Assembly (NCBI RefSeq): GCF_003597395.2
Contig: NC_133790.1
Span: 23,667,646 to 23,731,645, forward strand
DNA: 64,000 nt
Source of the DNA: Chelonoidis abingdonii
Taxonomy: Eukaryota > Chordata > Testudines > Testudinidae
Direction: 5' to 3'
Under the pieces are notes generated by a model. It saw nothing but the letters and a program-made list of their open reading frames with translations. It was not told the origin of the DNA and searched no databases. Positions 12,453 through 24,192 of this stretch are shown here, piece by piece; position 1 is the first letter of the stretch, and each line of letters starts with the position of its first letter. The position numbers and the translations under genes are program-made.

Positions 12453-14159
12453 ATAATTTAGTATTTCCACACTAAGGGATATAGGTGTTTCAAATGACAA
12501 AGTACTACTATTTTGTTTAGAAAGCGTGGCTGCGTTGTAATGTGTCTTTACAACATGAGCCTGCGCATCAAGTTTTTGGTGTGGGAATTTCCTTACTTTT
12601 GAGACAGCCTTTCATTGCCCTGATGTGGGCAGACGATGTGAAAGCAATGGATATACTTTGAGGCACGACTGTGGCCGGGATTCCAGCTGAGCTAATCTGT
12701 ACTGCTGGAGCTGCTAATACTGCGTTCTGGTGCACTTAATGCTCTCTTCTTGCTGTTCTGAACCCTTCCCATGCCAAGACTTCCTGCTGGCCCATGTTCA
12801 CAAATATTAGTGTGCAGGCTGTGCCAGGTATAATCATCTCTCACAGACATTCCCTCCTCTTATGCCTCAGAGTTGTCATGAGCCGTAACAAACTTAAAAC
12901 CGACCTTTCCAAGCAGTCAAGTATACCCAGCATCACAGAGACCAACCAATGGAGATTGCTCAAGCTGCTTGAACTGTGCCAGCCTTAAACCAAACCAAAC
13001 CAAACCAAGCCAGACGTGGAGAGCAGTCAGTTTTCCAGAGGTGAAATCCTTGGGTTTTCCAATTGCCAAAGTTCATTAACAGCTTGGTTTCCTCCCCCTC
13101 CACCACTCTTAAAATGTATTATTCTCTACAGTGTGTGATGAGAGGATGTGTGTCAAAACTGGCTTTTATAAAAGTAAAGTAGCTACCCCTTTAACCAGGG
13201 AGAGAAACTGCACAATTAGCCAAGCATTATGCCGCCAACCAACCCAGTATGGTTGTGGTCAGTGGGGTTGACAGGAAACAAAAACACATTATCCATTTTT
13301 CCTTAAAATGCTTTATATTTTAACTTGTTTCTGAAGAGGTCAGACAGTGACAGGAATTCCATGTTTTCAAAGAAAACCCAATAGCAATATACCCTGAACT
13401 ACTCAAAATATTGTAACAATACAATTGAACAGTTCAGAAGACTGAAAATGAGTCTTATTGACTGTATCACATCTAATCGTGGTCACCAATGATCTAAGTC
13501 ACCATCTGATTAGCTACCTGGTGTTTTTTGTAATACGCACCCCCGTGTAGTGGGTCACTCTTGGCACTCTTATTGGCACTCAGGAACGGGCAGGCACTAT
13601 GCATTCCCCAAGTTGGTCCCTCCAGGTCAGGCCTGAGGCACACTGGCAGGGAATTTTGTGTTGCCCCTACTGCATTCTTTTTGGGATCAAATGGATCATC
13701 AGTCTCTAAGAAAGGCAATCTGGCACCATTTGCGAGAACTACATTCGTTTATACAAATATAAATAAAGCAGGAAGTGACAGAAATTGTTGGGAGTCCTTG
13801 CGGCAGAGACCACATGAACTTAAGTTGGCAGAGTCAAATGCAAATATAGATTCAGGGCCAATCCAGCCCTTGACATAAGTGGGTGCAGTGCCACTTCACA
13901 GGGGCCGCAGCTGCTTATATCAGCAGATGAGTTTTTCCCTCAATATCTCATTTACTATATAGTTTTTAAAGTAACTTGGGAGTCACCTTACCATCAATTT
14001 GATAAAAACTGATATTGAAGAATTAAAGTCCTTATGCTAAATTAGGCAATTTCTTTATAGGAACCCAGCCCAGTCCTTATCGGCAAGAGAATTACAAGTC
14101 TGTTACAAGAACAGATTATCACAAGGCTACACAAAACCCAGCAATTAAGAACAATTGTC
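12453..14159. other. Intergenic stretch downstream of PRKAB1
   Basis: No gene seen. There is a short (ccaaa)n run at about 12986-13010. A motif near 13618-13652 (tccaggtcaggcctgaggca) recurs in diverged form near 25921 and 26186, which suggests an old dispersed repeat. Confidence 0.5.
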
Positions 14160-14165
14160 TTTATT
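14160..14165 (-). terminator. Candidate PRKAB1 poly(A) signal AATAAA
   Basis: The plus strand reads tttatt, so the minus strand reads AATAAA, 634 bp downstream of the PRKAB1 stop. It is the first canonical signal that I noticed on the minus strand after the stop. Longer 3' UTRs using later signals are possible. Confidence 0.4.
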
Positions 14166-14798
14166 AGCAATTCCACTGGGGAAAAGTTATTTTGGAGTTC
14201 TCATAAGAGAAACAATGCTAGAGCGTCACTCACATTGGAAAACGTACTCAACCCGTCTACTGATTAAACAAAAAAAGAAATAGTGACTGTGGTAGTGGCA
14301 GCATCTCTGGCTTTGCCCAAAAAAGCTGCAATAGAAAGAATGCCATTTTTCATGTGTAGTTGAGCCAGGGAATGGGCTCTTTGTGGAGCTCAGTGGTAAT
14401 ATAACTGAATGTTTGAGCTTTATGATAAAAACAGCCACTCAATGAGCAAGGATCCCGCACTTCTTAGAATATTATTTTCTACAGCCTGTATCACTCATGG
14501 ATGACATTTGAGCTGTCACTATCCCCATGTTTCCCAGCCTGATTTCACTGGTAGATCCCAGGTGATTGTTATTGAGCTGAGAAAATGACAGCACCACCAG
14601 TCATCTATTTGGTCCTGGCTGAGTCTGAAAACTTCCAGATGGGACTGGGAGAACAAGGCAAATATGAAACAAATGTGAAGTCTTTAAAACCGTATGAAAT
14701 CAGAGTCTGTTTACACTAGCATAGACCATGCATATGTTTCGGTTTAACGAAGGATTTGTTCCCTCTGGCATTTCATCACCCCAGGATACCTGGTCTAA

Positions 14799-14876
14799 TC
14801 ATATTGGCTTGTACAGCAATGTAGTCACATATTTTTTCTTGTAACGATGAGTGGCGCTGAGTACCATCACTCCATC
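14799..14876 (-). CDS. PRKAB1: PRKAB1 coding exon 7 with stop
   Basis: A 78-nt coding part giving DGVMVLSATHRYKKKY, then VTTLLYKPI and TGA. The 3' UTR continues to lower coordinates, to at least about 14160 if the AATAAA there is used. Confidence 0.96.
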   Translation of the reverse strand, partial: DGVMVLSATHRYKKKYVTTLLYKPI

Positions 14877-17800
14877 CTAGGGAAGATGGAAAGCAAATTA
14901 GCACAATGTAATGGTTAACTAAATGCAACTGCTGTGATAAGGTGAGACTCCCTTACCTTGATAGAAAGTGCATAGAGGTGGTTCAGCATGACGTGATTGG
15001 GCTCAGGAAGTAGAGCTGGATCGCACTGGAAAGCATATAAAAGGAGACGGAGAGTGGAAAAACTAAATTATGGCATATTGTCTTTCACAGGCAAGCACTC
15101 AACAAATCTTTTTATTGGTTCCCCATCAAAATTCCAATATAATCAAAGATCACTTAAGGTGGGACCAAGGGTATATAGGGGGTTACCTTTCCTCCACCGA
15201 GGAATGGGCCTTTTTTCATTTCTTACAGGTCTGCTATGTTCTCAGAAGTTCTGATAATTTTGCGGTGTCTAGATTAGGATTTATGGGTGGGGAAACAGTG
15301 TTACTATTCTTCTTCCAGTTTTGAAAAAGGATCAGTTAAGAAGATAATTACAAATGGATCAGTTTGGACTCGGGTAATAATGACCTCACCCGCTAGGGGA
15401 CGCGTCCAAGGTTTGGGATTGTTACAAGCAGCTCCAGTGCATGTCTAACCTCTCAAATACCTGACCCTGACCCTGACCCAAACAGAAAGGTTGTCTACTC
15501 ACAGAAATGCCAGTGTCCTTATTCAGGATCACCTGCAGCAGGTGTGGTGGAAGAATAGGTGGAGTCTTGAAGCGTTCCTCTGGCTTAGAAACATAGGGAT
15601 CCTGTTGGTAGGGTCCTGGGGGTGAACTTGACAGCTCTGTTAGGGAGATGTTAAAATATTTAACCTAAAAGATAATAAAAACTCTTCACAGACACATTAA
15701 GCTGTAGTAGTAATTTCACATTCAGAAAGATGTGTATGACAGAAAGTTAACTGCACTATAAAGTAAATCCTCCAGGAATTATAGAGATGCCACACTTCCC
15801 GTACACTCTAGATTAAATCTTTGGTTTCCCGGGACACATTTCCTGCTGGTCCAGAAACAAACTAAAAAAAATGCAACCATCACCCAGGACAGGGCACTTA
15901 CAAGCTGCAGCTACACAGCACAGTAGGAAGTTTTGTCACATCATTTCAGAAATTAGTTCCTGTTCATAACATAGGGTTAATCTTGAAACTGGTGTGCTCA
16001 TCAGCAAGATACTACTCCAACAGCACACAAATATGGGAACACTACTAGATGACAGAATGCAATGGGAATCCAAATTTCAGAATCTGGTTACAGAATTTTG
16101 GAAGTTTTGTGAAGCTCAAGCACAAAGATCTCTTGGGCTCCTTGCTAAAGATGATTTTAAAGACTCCAGAATCTGCCTACTGGAGACCAGCTGAGTAGAG
16201 TCAATCAGCAGTTAGAACTTCAAGGGTTGGTCCTGAAGCTTCATTTATTGGGGGGGGGGGGGGGGAATTTCCTTGCCCAGTATTTCTGTAGCACGCATTC
16301 AGTACTAAATGCTACCGCAGATTATTTGCTTTTATGCTAGTTTTTGGCAGCCCTGGCAAATAGTGGAATAAAATCCCCTTCTTGGTGACAAAATATTACT
16401 GAAATTTACTGTATACAAAAGGGGCCAAGCTTGCAAATAGAATCCTCCAGGTACCCAGAATGTTGCCATGGCATTCCCCACATGTACACAACAATCTTGA
16501 AAAAAGTGGTCAGTCTCCATGACCTTCAAACTGCTGTCAAGGTGGTCAACCTCAGTATCCGTTTTGAGGTAGCTACTGATTCACCAGGGAGTGGTCTGAA
16601 ATCACCATTTCATGTCACACATTCAAAAGACAATGACTTACTACTGATCTAGATGGGGTTTGATCAGTGACCTGTACTCTGCTACAAACTCCTCACTCAT
16701 TCCAGCTTCTCTCCTTTTACATTTCATGATCCCTGCACATATCCCCAACAGATCAGCTATAAAAAGTGAGAATTTTGTACTTTGGGGATTTAACTCAAGA
16801 TCCTTAATTAAATGTAGAGGGTATTTACGTAACTTCAAGCACGTGGTTTAAGATTACAAATGGATTCATACCAGACATATCTGAGCATTTTTGGGAGTCC
16901 ACCATTAAAGCATCAAATACTTCAAAATCAGTTTTCTTCACCTGAATGATGTTGTTAACCGTACCAAGCTGGCTGGTTACTACTGGCTGGGAAGAAACAG
17001 AGGCAGAAAGTCACAATTCAGAAGGTATGCAGGGTTATTAACATTCTACAGACTTGAAAAACCAGTGTCCCACAGTCCTCATCACCTACTTTTTGTTTAG
17101 CCTCTGGTTATTTAAACAGACAGCCAGCATTACTAGCTTCAGATTGGTACAGTTACCTAGGCCAGCTGGGGCCGGGAACATTTCACTAGATCAAACAACC
17201 AATTGCAATTGTTAGCAAAGGCCCTTTCTTTTAGGTTAGTGTGCAAGCCAACTAATTTCTCCCATTCATGTGCGTGAATCATCTTGTAAACCTGCAGGAT
17301 TACATAAAAATGTTACCTCTGAAGGATCATGCGTCCACTGACCATCCACATAGAACTTGTACTGGTGCTCTCCTTCTGGAAGATCCAGAATTGCTACAAA
17401 GTTATTGTGGCTGTGATTTCAGAAAAAATACACAAACAATTAACCTTTTATTCTGAAAGATCTGTTGATCTACAGACTCGCTACAATTATTGTACGATAA
17501 AAAATGCAAAGATCTCAAATAGAATCTCAGAAAATTCCTGAAGGGAATGACCCTTTTAAAACAGCACGTGAGGCAATTCAGTGCAATAATCTAAATGTAC
17601 AGAAACAAGCTAAAGCTAATGGAGTACCTCCTCAGTGACAGCTGAGTCCCATCTCTTCATAGGCACAACTGCACGTTTTACATTAACACTGATCACCAGA
17701 AAATCCAGGCTCCTGGTGTCAAAGAGTTAATGTTGTGTTTCTGAAAAGCCATTTGTCTTGCATCTTTGTTACCCAATACAACATGAGAGCACACTAGTTT

Positions 17801-20119
17801 TGGCCCATCAGCCAGAGCTTCACATACAAGATAAAGATATATTGGAGTAAACTTTTTTCAGTATCTTCCATCACAAATCTCGCCCGTCAAATGAACAAGA
17901 ACTGCGAAAATGAAAGCAGTAACTGCCAGAAAAACTGCTCTGAGTAGATGCAGTTTGATCAGATTGTCATTTCTGTGCTATGAGCTTCCTGCCTGTTTTG
18001 AGGTCTTCACAGTAGGAGACAAACCTATTTTTCTCCCCCACCCTGTTATTATGTCTTTGTACTTTTGCTAGGAGAGGTCTAAGTTGTCAGACGAGAAATC
18101 TGAGACTAGACAAACTCTACAGGCCACCATGCCAAAACTACCTCCCTCGCCTATTGATCTGACCATGGCATCCAGTTCTTTGAATCCTTCCACTGCCTCC
18201 CCTTGAAGCACTGCACCATGTCTGCCCCTCCAAAGCCCCTTATAATGCCATTCTGGGCATGTGTCTTGGGCCTTGCTTCCTACTACATTCCCTGCTCAAT
18301 CTGTCCAGTCTGAAAATTATCCTAGTATTGATGCTCCATTGGTCCCCTTTTCCCTACTCCTGTCTCCATAATTTCTCCAATGCTGCTTACGCATGGAATG
18401 CCCTTCTCAAACCCACCAAGGCATCACCCTCTTTATTAAAGCCCCTAAAAAACACTTTGGGGCAATGTAGCTAAAAACACTTGTGGCTTTTGCAGTGTGT
18501 CCCATCTTCTACATCTACCTTTAGGCAGTAAACCCTGCATGGCAGGGACTGTGTGTGTGTCTTTTCCACAGTGCCAAGCAAATAACTATTTCCATGGGAC
18601 AATTTTCACCTCCAGCAGTCAGTGTCCCACCATTCAAATACTGACAGTTAGCACAATACACTAAGATTTTTCCCTTTAAGAGCTCTCAAAGCTAACAGAG
18701 GTGTGCAATAATCTAAGTGTAACAATAACATGACCCTAATTGCTTCTAACTTTAGATAGAATGCCAATGATGCAATGTAACAAAGTTTGTTACCTTCTTG
18801 TAAGAGGAAGTTTACTCCAGTTGTTGAAGGAACCTGACAGATAAACTTCTTTCCCTCCTGCAGTCCAGCGAAAGACTGTTGGCCGATTTTGAACAGGGAC
18901 TTTTTCACTCACTTCCAGATCTTGCTGCCAAGCTAGAAATTCCTCTCTCTCTCGTGGAGCCTAGAAGCACAAAACTTTACTCAACAGAAGTTCTACGTTG
19001 GCTCCTTTGCCCTGTGAAAGGAGAGGTAAGCTTAGAGAAGGGTAACATTTGACTAAAGGTATCCTCAACTCTGTGTGTGTTCTTACACATTCCCATAAAT
19101 TGGAAACAAATGCAGGTAGCCACTGTTACATCAGAGACAGAAGTCAGTATCTCAACAGTTTGCAAGCTAGTTTGTAAATATTTTTAAATAACCCATAAGT
19201 TGAAAGATTAGTAGCCTTCCAAATTGGCAGAAGATATTAAAATAGAATGCAAAACAATTAAACCAGAGATGAACTATCATGGGGGGCGGGGGGGAGAAGC
19301 ATACAAAGTAGCTGCATATATTTAAACTGAGAGGTAAAAAATAATTAAAAAGGAATTTCTTGTATAAGGCATTTGTTAGACCCTACAAAATGCCTTCCAT
19401 AGAGAACTTGCAACTGGACCACAGGTACAGCTTAACGCAAGATATGATGAATTAAGTTGGAAGACAGTGAGCTAAACATTCTTATTACACCCAACAAGGG
19501 GGACAGACCAAAATTAGGACCATAAGAAACTAATACTAAGTAGGGAACTCTGACAGAACTTTTAAAATGGAAAGAATTGTCATCTGGAATGTTACTGAGC
19601 ATGGTGATTAAAAAAAGCATAAAAGACATAAAGGAAAGTGGCGTGCTAATACACAACACTGGGCAAGGGCTTAGAGCCAATTATCTTATTAGTTTTCCTA
19701 CAATTTTTGTTAAAGATGTAGTGTATCATTCACAGAAATCTGCTAAAAGGTTAGAAGAACAAAGAAATACGGTTTTCTTCCCTTAGAGAGAAAGTCAGCA
19801 GTGCTTCAAGTTTCTAAAACTGAGTTTATACAGAAAATTGGCTAAAATATCACTAATATCACTTCCAAAAATACAGCTTGATAGAATGTCTAAGCTACGA
19901 GGTGCCAGTGTCAGGGGTTATGACGGAAGGAGCCGCCATAACTTATGATACCTTTATTTCCTCAGAATGGAACAAGTCTGCATCTTCAGGACTATCCATC
20001 AAGATTTTTGGTCTATCACCTTCTTTTGTACTAATGGCTCCACCAGAATTGTCTCTTCGGGGCGTCTTATGGCCCCCATGACGCTCCATGCCAGCTCGCT
20101 CACTGCTTGTGTTCCCCAT
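14799..20119 (-). CDS. PRKAB1: PRKAB1: AMPK beta-1 subunit, complete coding region in seven exons
   Basis: The exons join in frame: 20119-19952, 18960-18794, 17410-17317, 16986-16872, 15636-15503, 15025-14957 and 14876-14799. They total 825 nt, or 274 residues plus TGA. All introns are GT-AG. The protein scaffolds the AMPK alpha and gamma subunits and binds glycogen. N-terminus MGNTSSER fits N-myristoylation at Gly2, as known for AMPK beta. The CBM48 glycogen-binding domain covers about residues 80-165, with LSGSFNNW (Trp104, human Trp100) and the Ser112 equivalent of human Ser108 split across exons 2 and 3. The C-terminal alpha/gamma-binding region ends TTLLYKPI. Human beta-1 has 270 residues; the extra four lie in the linker after residue 26 (SGGAISTKEGD). 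Asn replaces the first Ser of the human RRDSSGG phospho-site. Exon 1 sequence and overall match favour beta-1 over beta-2, and the CIT neighbour agrees. Confidence 0.97.
14957..15025 (-). CDS. PRKAB1: PRKAB1 coding exon 6
   Basis: A 69-nt exon encoding CDPALLPEPNHVMLNHLY, then ALSIK, phase 0 on both sides. Donor GTAAGG, acceptor CAG. It is part of the conserved C-terminal scaffold. Confidence 0.96.
15503..15636 (-). CDS. PRKAB1: PRKAB1 coding exon 5
   Basis: Encodes (E)LSSSPPGPYQQDPYVSK, PEERFKTPPILPPHLLQ, and VILNKDTGIS. It carries the SSSPPG phospho-region and the start of the alpha/gamma-interaction segment. The donor is GTGAGT. Confidence 0.96.
16872..16986 (-). CDS. PRKAB1: PRKAB1 coding exon 4
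   Basis: Encodes PVVTSQLGTVNNIIQVKK, TDFEVFDALMVDSQKCSDMS, then one base of the next Glu codon. The donor is GTATGA. Confidence 0.96.
17317..17410 (-). CDS. PRKAB1: PRKAB1 coding exon 3
   Basis: Encodes (S)HNNFVAILDLPEGEHQYK, then FYVDGQWTHDPSE, the second half of CBM48. The first base completes the Ser codon equivalent to human Ser108. Tyr is at the position that is Phe in the human KFFVDG motif. Confidence 0.95.
18100..18600 (+). mobile_element. L2-like LINE 3' fragment
   Basis: It resembles the L2 3' region: 'cttacgcatggaatgccctt' at about 18387, then a block 'ccaccaaggcatcaccctc', and a tail 'ccctgcatggcagggactgtg' near 18531. It is old and full of stops, in an intron of PRKAB1, antisense to the gene. 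Confidence 0.55.
18794..18960 (-). CDS. PRKAB1: PRKAB1 coding exon 2 (residues 57-111 plus two bases)
   Basis: Encodes APREREEFLAWQQDLEVSEK and the first half of the CBM48 domain (PTVFRW, KEVYLSGSFNNW, ending LPLTR). The donor is GTAAC after AAG. Confidence 0.95.
19952..20119 (-). CDS. PRKAB1: PRKAB1 coding exon 1 (residues 1-56)
   Basis: Begins ATGGGGAACACAAGC and ends GAGGAAATAAAG before GTATC. The exon itself extends to 20128, where an acceptor AG sits at 20129-20130, so nine bases of 5' UTR precede the ATG. It encodes the myristoylation signal and the phosphorylatable N-terminal linker. Confidence 0.95.
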
Positions 20120-20435
20120 TTTAAGTACCTGAAAAGAAAAGAAATAGCCTTACCCAGTGTGACACACACATATTAGTGAAATTTGAGCTCTGCCATTTTG
20201 CTTTTAGAAGAGACTACAGAAATAAACCCATGGCAAAACAGACAGTGAGAAATCAGACATGCCCAGTAATACAAAGGCAGCCATAAAAACAGCAGAAAGA
20301 TATTCCTACTCCTTTCATGTATACCCAGTACTGACAGAAAGAATAGTAATTAGTAGACCATAACAGCTTGACTTGTATTATAAGCAACACTGGAGGAATG
20401 GCGCATACAGATAGATACCCCCTGACCCAACTCCA

Positions 20436-20545
20436 CACCCTTAGCACAGACCAGTGGATAGGACACTAAGCAAGGAATTAGGAATAAGAGCCCAGTCTTC
20501 TGATTTACGGAGTTGGAGAAAAATCATTCAATTACTCTATCCTAC
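20436..20545 (+). mobile_element. MIR-like tRNA-derived SINE fragment
   Basis: The run from 'agaccagtggataggacact' through 'cagtcttctgatttacggag' resembles the tRNA-related head of a MIR-type SINE. It lies in PRKAB1 intron 1. Confidence 0.45.
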
Positions 20546-21417
20546 AAACATCTTTAAAATATACTATACCTAAAACAAGCTTGCTCCTAAGGCAAAAGGA
20601 GTAACTATAAGGAAAGCTTGCATATAGCCCTGTTTATTTTTTGTTACAAAGTAAATCCTGGCAACTTTGAAGCCTCAGCATGCAGGTAGTTGTCACAAAA
20701 GCACAATCTCTCCTGTGGTCCTTCAGAGATACTCATCATAAGATAAGGTCCTCTATGGTACTACTCAAAAGATGATGAGGAGCTAATATCAGAGTGCTTA
20801 GTCCTGGAGCCCCAAAATCAACATCTCTACAACTTTTCTTTATCTGTTAACGAAGCCTTAATGTTCTTTCTATGCAGAAGCTAGCCAATAAAGGCACACA
20901 CATTCATACACATATAATGACACTAACTGCAGTCAATAGCAAATAGTAAAAAAAGAAAACCCGCACAAATATCAATAATTTTACTTAATTAATGTGTTCT
21001 TCAAATATAGTCAGTGCAATAGTATTCAGAAAGATCTACCTACTACAAGAAAGTTTATAAGGGCGATAAGCTCTTTTTGAGATTGAGGGAGACAGATGTT
21101 TGAAGTTGGTGCATTTGTCTAATCAAGGTTTATTTTTAAAACTAACAAAAGCAGCCTGATGAATTTACCCAGAGTAACTGTGAAAAAGAGGAAAGAAGAT
21201 AATTTCATCCTCAGTTTACTCATCAGTTTCATTAATTATTGGACTGTTTTTTTAAACATCTCATTCCAAGTGTAACAGGTGTCCAGTCTATTAAATCTCA
21301 GGTCAGGGTTTCATGGATCCCACCAACATACCAAGACAGCCCCAGATGTGGGGTAAAATTTTCATAAGGGCTTCTGGGACTTCAGTTTCTCAGTTCAATT
21401 GGCTTTCAGTGAGACTA

Positions 21418-21661
21418 AGGCCCTGGCTACACTAGCAGGGTGGTTCCAACTAAGATACGCAACTTGAGCTATGCTATTCCCATAGCTGAAGTCGAAGTAT
21501 CTTAGTTCAACTTACCTGGCTGTTCTCACAGCGGTGAGTCAGCTCCCCTGTTGACTTCGCTTACTCCTGCCGAGGTGGAGCACTGGCGTCGATTCGTGGA
21601 TTGATCCCTGATACATCGAACACTACCCGCCGATCCGGCGGACAGTATAGACTTACCCTTA
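21418..21661 (+). mobile_element. MITE, 'tagctgaagt' palindromic family, copy 2
   Basis: Ends aggccctggctacactag and agtatagacttaccctta, an imperfect inverted pair. The core reads 'cccatagctgaagtcgaagt'. It shares this core and its flanks with 3022-3210 in inverse orientation. It lies inside PRKAB1 intron 1. Confidence 0.68.
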
Positions 21662-22549
21662 GGCCCCAGACAAACAGAGGGTCTTAAGCATTGCAATGCC
21701 TACCTTTGAGGCATGAAGAAAATAACTGAAATCCACAAATCCTGGATTAGGCGTCTTTGCTCTCTTTACAATGAATGGGGAGAGAAAAGCTGGGGAGAGA
21801 GACACCTATGCTAGTAAATGGGAGATACTGATGAGAGGGGTGTGTTCAAAGCCCCACCAAAGTCTGGGCTACAGGAAACCACCTATTTCTACTTGCCATC
21901 CAAATTTTGATTAATATTCAGATATCTATTGGAATGACAGTTAAATGTCTAATAGCATACTGCACAAGTGCTGCCTTTTCTATTGCTGGTAACAAGTATG
22001 AGAGTCTAGATTTCACCTTCAATTTAAGAGTCACTAAGTTATTTACTGAGTTAGTTTTCTCTTATGAAAATTTATAACTGAAAGTCCTTATAATACTTAA
22101 CAATTCATTGATACACTATTTTAAGAACTTCCAATCTCCCTTTTAGCAATCCCATGAAGTTACAATATCCAGTCTCAAGTATTTCAGATAAAAATTCCAA
22201 AATCTGCCAATTCACCAATCCAATTACTAATTGTAATATTGGTAGGAAATCTTCCCATCCCATCTATCCCATATACAAACCATCAATATACAGAAACACT
22301 GAAGTTGTATAAAAAAATTAAATACTTGATAATTACTATTAAACTGTTTAAAACATGAGTGTTGCCACATTAGGACAAACTTTCTAAGTAATTAACTTAT
22401 TATTTCAAGTTTCAGTTACTGTTTCTTTTATTTCACAATAGCCAATCATTTCTGCAAGTTAAGTGTTCATAGTGTTATTTTTTCTAAAGCTCAAGGGACA
22501 AACTCTGATGAGACCCCAGCAGAACATGCCTGGAAGATGCCCATTAATT

Positions 22550-23300
22550 ATCCCATAGTCTCAACAGTCCTCAAACTTTAGCAATCTAAGGATCCCCCCA
22601 AGCTCCCTGCTCAGCCCCCACTCCAACCCTTCCCCCAACCCACCTCTGAGCCAGTGGTGTAGCCAGCATGGGATATTTGAGTGACCCCCAACTTCAGGTG
22701 GGTGGGCAATTATGGGAGGGCAGGAGGGCCTGCCTCCCTCCACCCCATGCAGCTGGCCTTGCGGTGGATGGAGCCTCTGGCCAGGGGCTCCCTGGGCACT
22801 CACCCAGCTCCAGGAGGAGACGCCGCTCTCAAGCGTGCATGGCTGCTAGCTCCCTTCCAGATCCCACCGCTCCATGCATGGGCCTACTGCCCCGGGACAG
22901 TGGGCCTACCTTTTTTTTAAGTTTTCTACTACCGCGGGGTGCCTGCTTGCTCTCCTCCCAGTGGCAGATTAGCCACTGGGCCAACCTGGGGCCCCAGAAA
23001 AATGGGCACTCCCAGGTCCTACCCACTCCACCCGGCGCTCCAGCCTGGGACTGAGATGCAGGGGTTTGCCCCACTCCACCCCCCTGGTGCTCCAACCAAG
23101 GTGCGGGACCGTGTCCCACTCCATCTGCCCCACTGGCGCTCCAGCTGGGGTGCGGAGGCGTGCCCCGCAGGAGCGCCAGGTGGGCGGAGCGGAGCAAGCC
23201 CTGACACCCCAACACCACTCTCTGGCTGGAGTACCAGGCGGGCAGACTGGGACAAGCCCCCATGGCCTGACCCCTGGCAGCAAAGAACAAGATTCCAGCC
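22550..23300. repeat. GC-rich degenerate tandem repeat in PRKAB1 intron 1
   Basis: About 50-bp units built around 'tgccccactcca', 'ctggtgctcca' and 'ggtgcgg' recur from about 22980 to 23290. They are preceded by other GC-rich sequence that begins with a 'ctcaaactttagcaatctaaggatcccc' type motif near 22570. The long open frames on both strands here come from the base composition and the repeat. The region abuts the promoter CpG island. Confidence 0.5.
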
Positions 23301-23950
23301 TTGGTGACAGGTTGTTTCTGTAGAGTAAAAAGTCACGAATCAGTTTCACGTTGCTCCTTCAGTCTTCTGGGACAGAACGACAGAAACACAGACTTGGACG
23401 GGGCCCCCAGAGGTCATCTGGGCAAGCCCCCGACACTAAAGCTGAGCCATGTATACCCAGATCATCGCTGACGGGTGGTTTTCTACAGCCCCAAGCCATC
23501 CCCTCCCTCAAGAACCGATGCACCATTAGCAGCGGCCGCAAAAGGCTCCCTTGCCCTGTGCCTCCACCGGGCCCCGCACGAGCGGCTCCCGGGCGGGGGG
23601 GAGATCCCAGGCCCGAGCCCGGGTTCGCCAGGAACTCAGCCCCGAACCCAGGCTCCTCTCGGGCACGCGGGTCACGGCACCGCCTGCCTGGGGGCCGGGA
23701 CAGCGGTTGTAAGAGGGGGCCCGGCCAGGCCGCTCCTCCTTCCCCTCAGCCCCACCCCCAGCCTTCTCCCTGCGCTTTCCACGCGCCGCCGGGACAGGGC
23801 GGAGCGTCCCCGCCCATCGCCTCGAGGTCGCCGGGCCGGGCGCTTGGCACCGCCTCTCAAGGCCGCCGCCCCCGGGCACAGACCCCCCGCTTCACGGCGA
23901 TACCCAGCGGGCACGGGCTGGAGCGACGGGACCCGCCACCCGCATCTCAC

Positions 23951-24120
23951 CGGCTGCCGCCCCCGAGTCTTCCTCAGAAACTCCTTCGGAATCCTGCCCG
24001 CTCCGTCCTCCCGCCTGGGCTACTTCCGCTTCCGGCGACGCCTGTCCCCCTGCGGCGCGCTTCCGCTACAACCGTTCCCGCCGCCCGCGGAGCAACACTC
24101 GAACCTGCCCCCCGGGGCTT
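23951..24120 (-). other. PRKAB1: PRKAB1 non-coding exon 1 (5' end approximate)
   Basis: On the minus strand a strong donor, GTGAGATGCG, begins at 23950, directly after ...GGCGGCAGCCG. Splicing it to the acceptor at 20129-20130 would give a 5' UTR exon joined to the exon that carries the ATG. The upstream limit is not visible from sequence; I set it near the ETS-site cluster, where TATA-less promoters often start. Confidence 0.5.
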
Positions 24121-24192
24121 CACTTCCGGTCACTAGCGCCGCCTTCCCCTGCACTTCCGGTCAGTCTGCGCCTCTCGTCCCTGCACTTCCGG
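24121..24192 (-). repeat. 31-32-bp tandem array of ETS-type sites
   Basis: Three copies of cacttccgg start at 24121, 24152 and 24184. The first two are followed by gtca, and each complete unit ends in a c/t-rich stretch and 'cctg'. On the gene strand the site is CCGGAAGTG, the GABP/ELK class ETS consensus. The array sits about 170-240 bp upstream of the exon 1 donor. Confidence 0.8.

Larger units (their letters stand above)
15637..18793 (-). other. PRKAB1 introns between coding exons 2 and 5
   Basis: Three introns surrounding coding exons 3 and 4. A run of G lies at about 16250-16265. The only recognised repeat is an L2-like segment at about 18100-18600. The intron between coding exons 5 and 6 (15026-15502) and the one between exons 1 and 2 (18961-19951) show nothing recognisable. 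Confidence 0.6.

Noticed and set aside
15466..15482. Telomere-like ccctgaccctgaccc
   Set aside because: Three short units of the wrong hexamer; simple-sequence noise.
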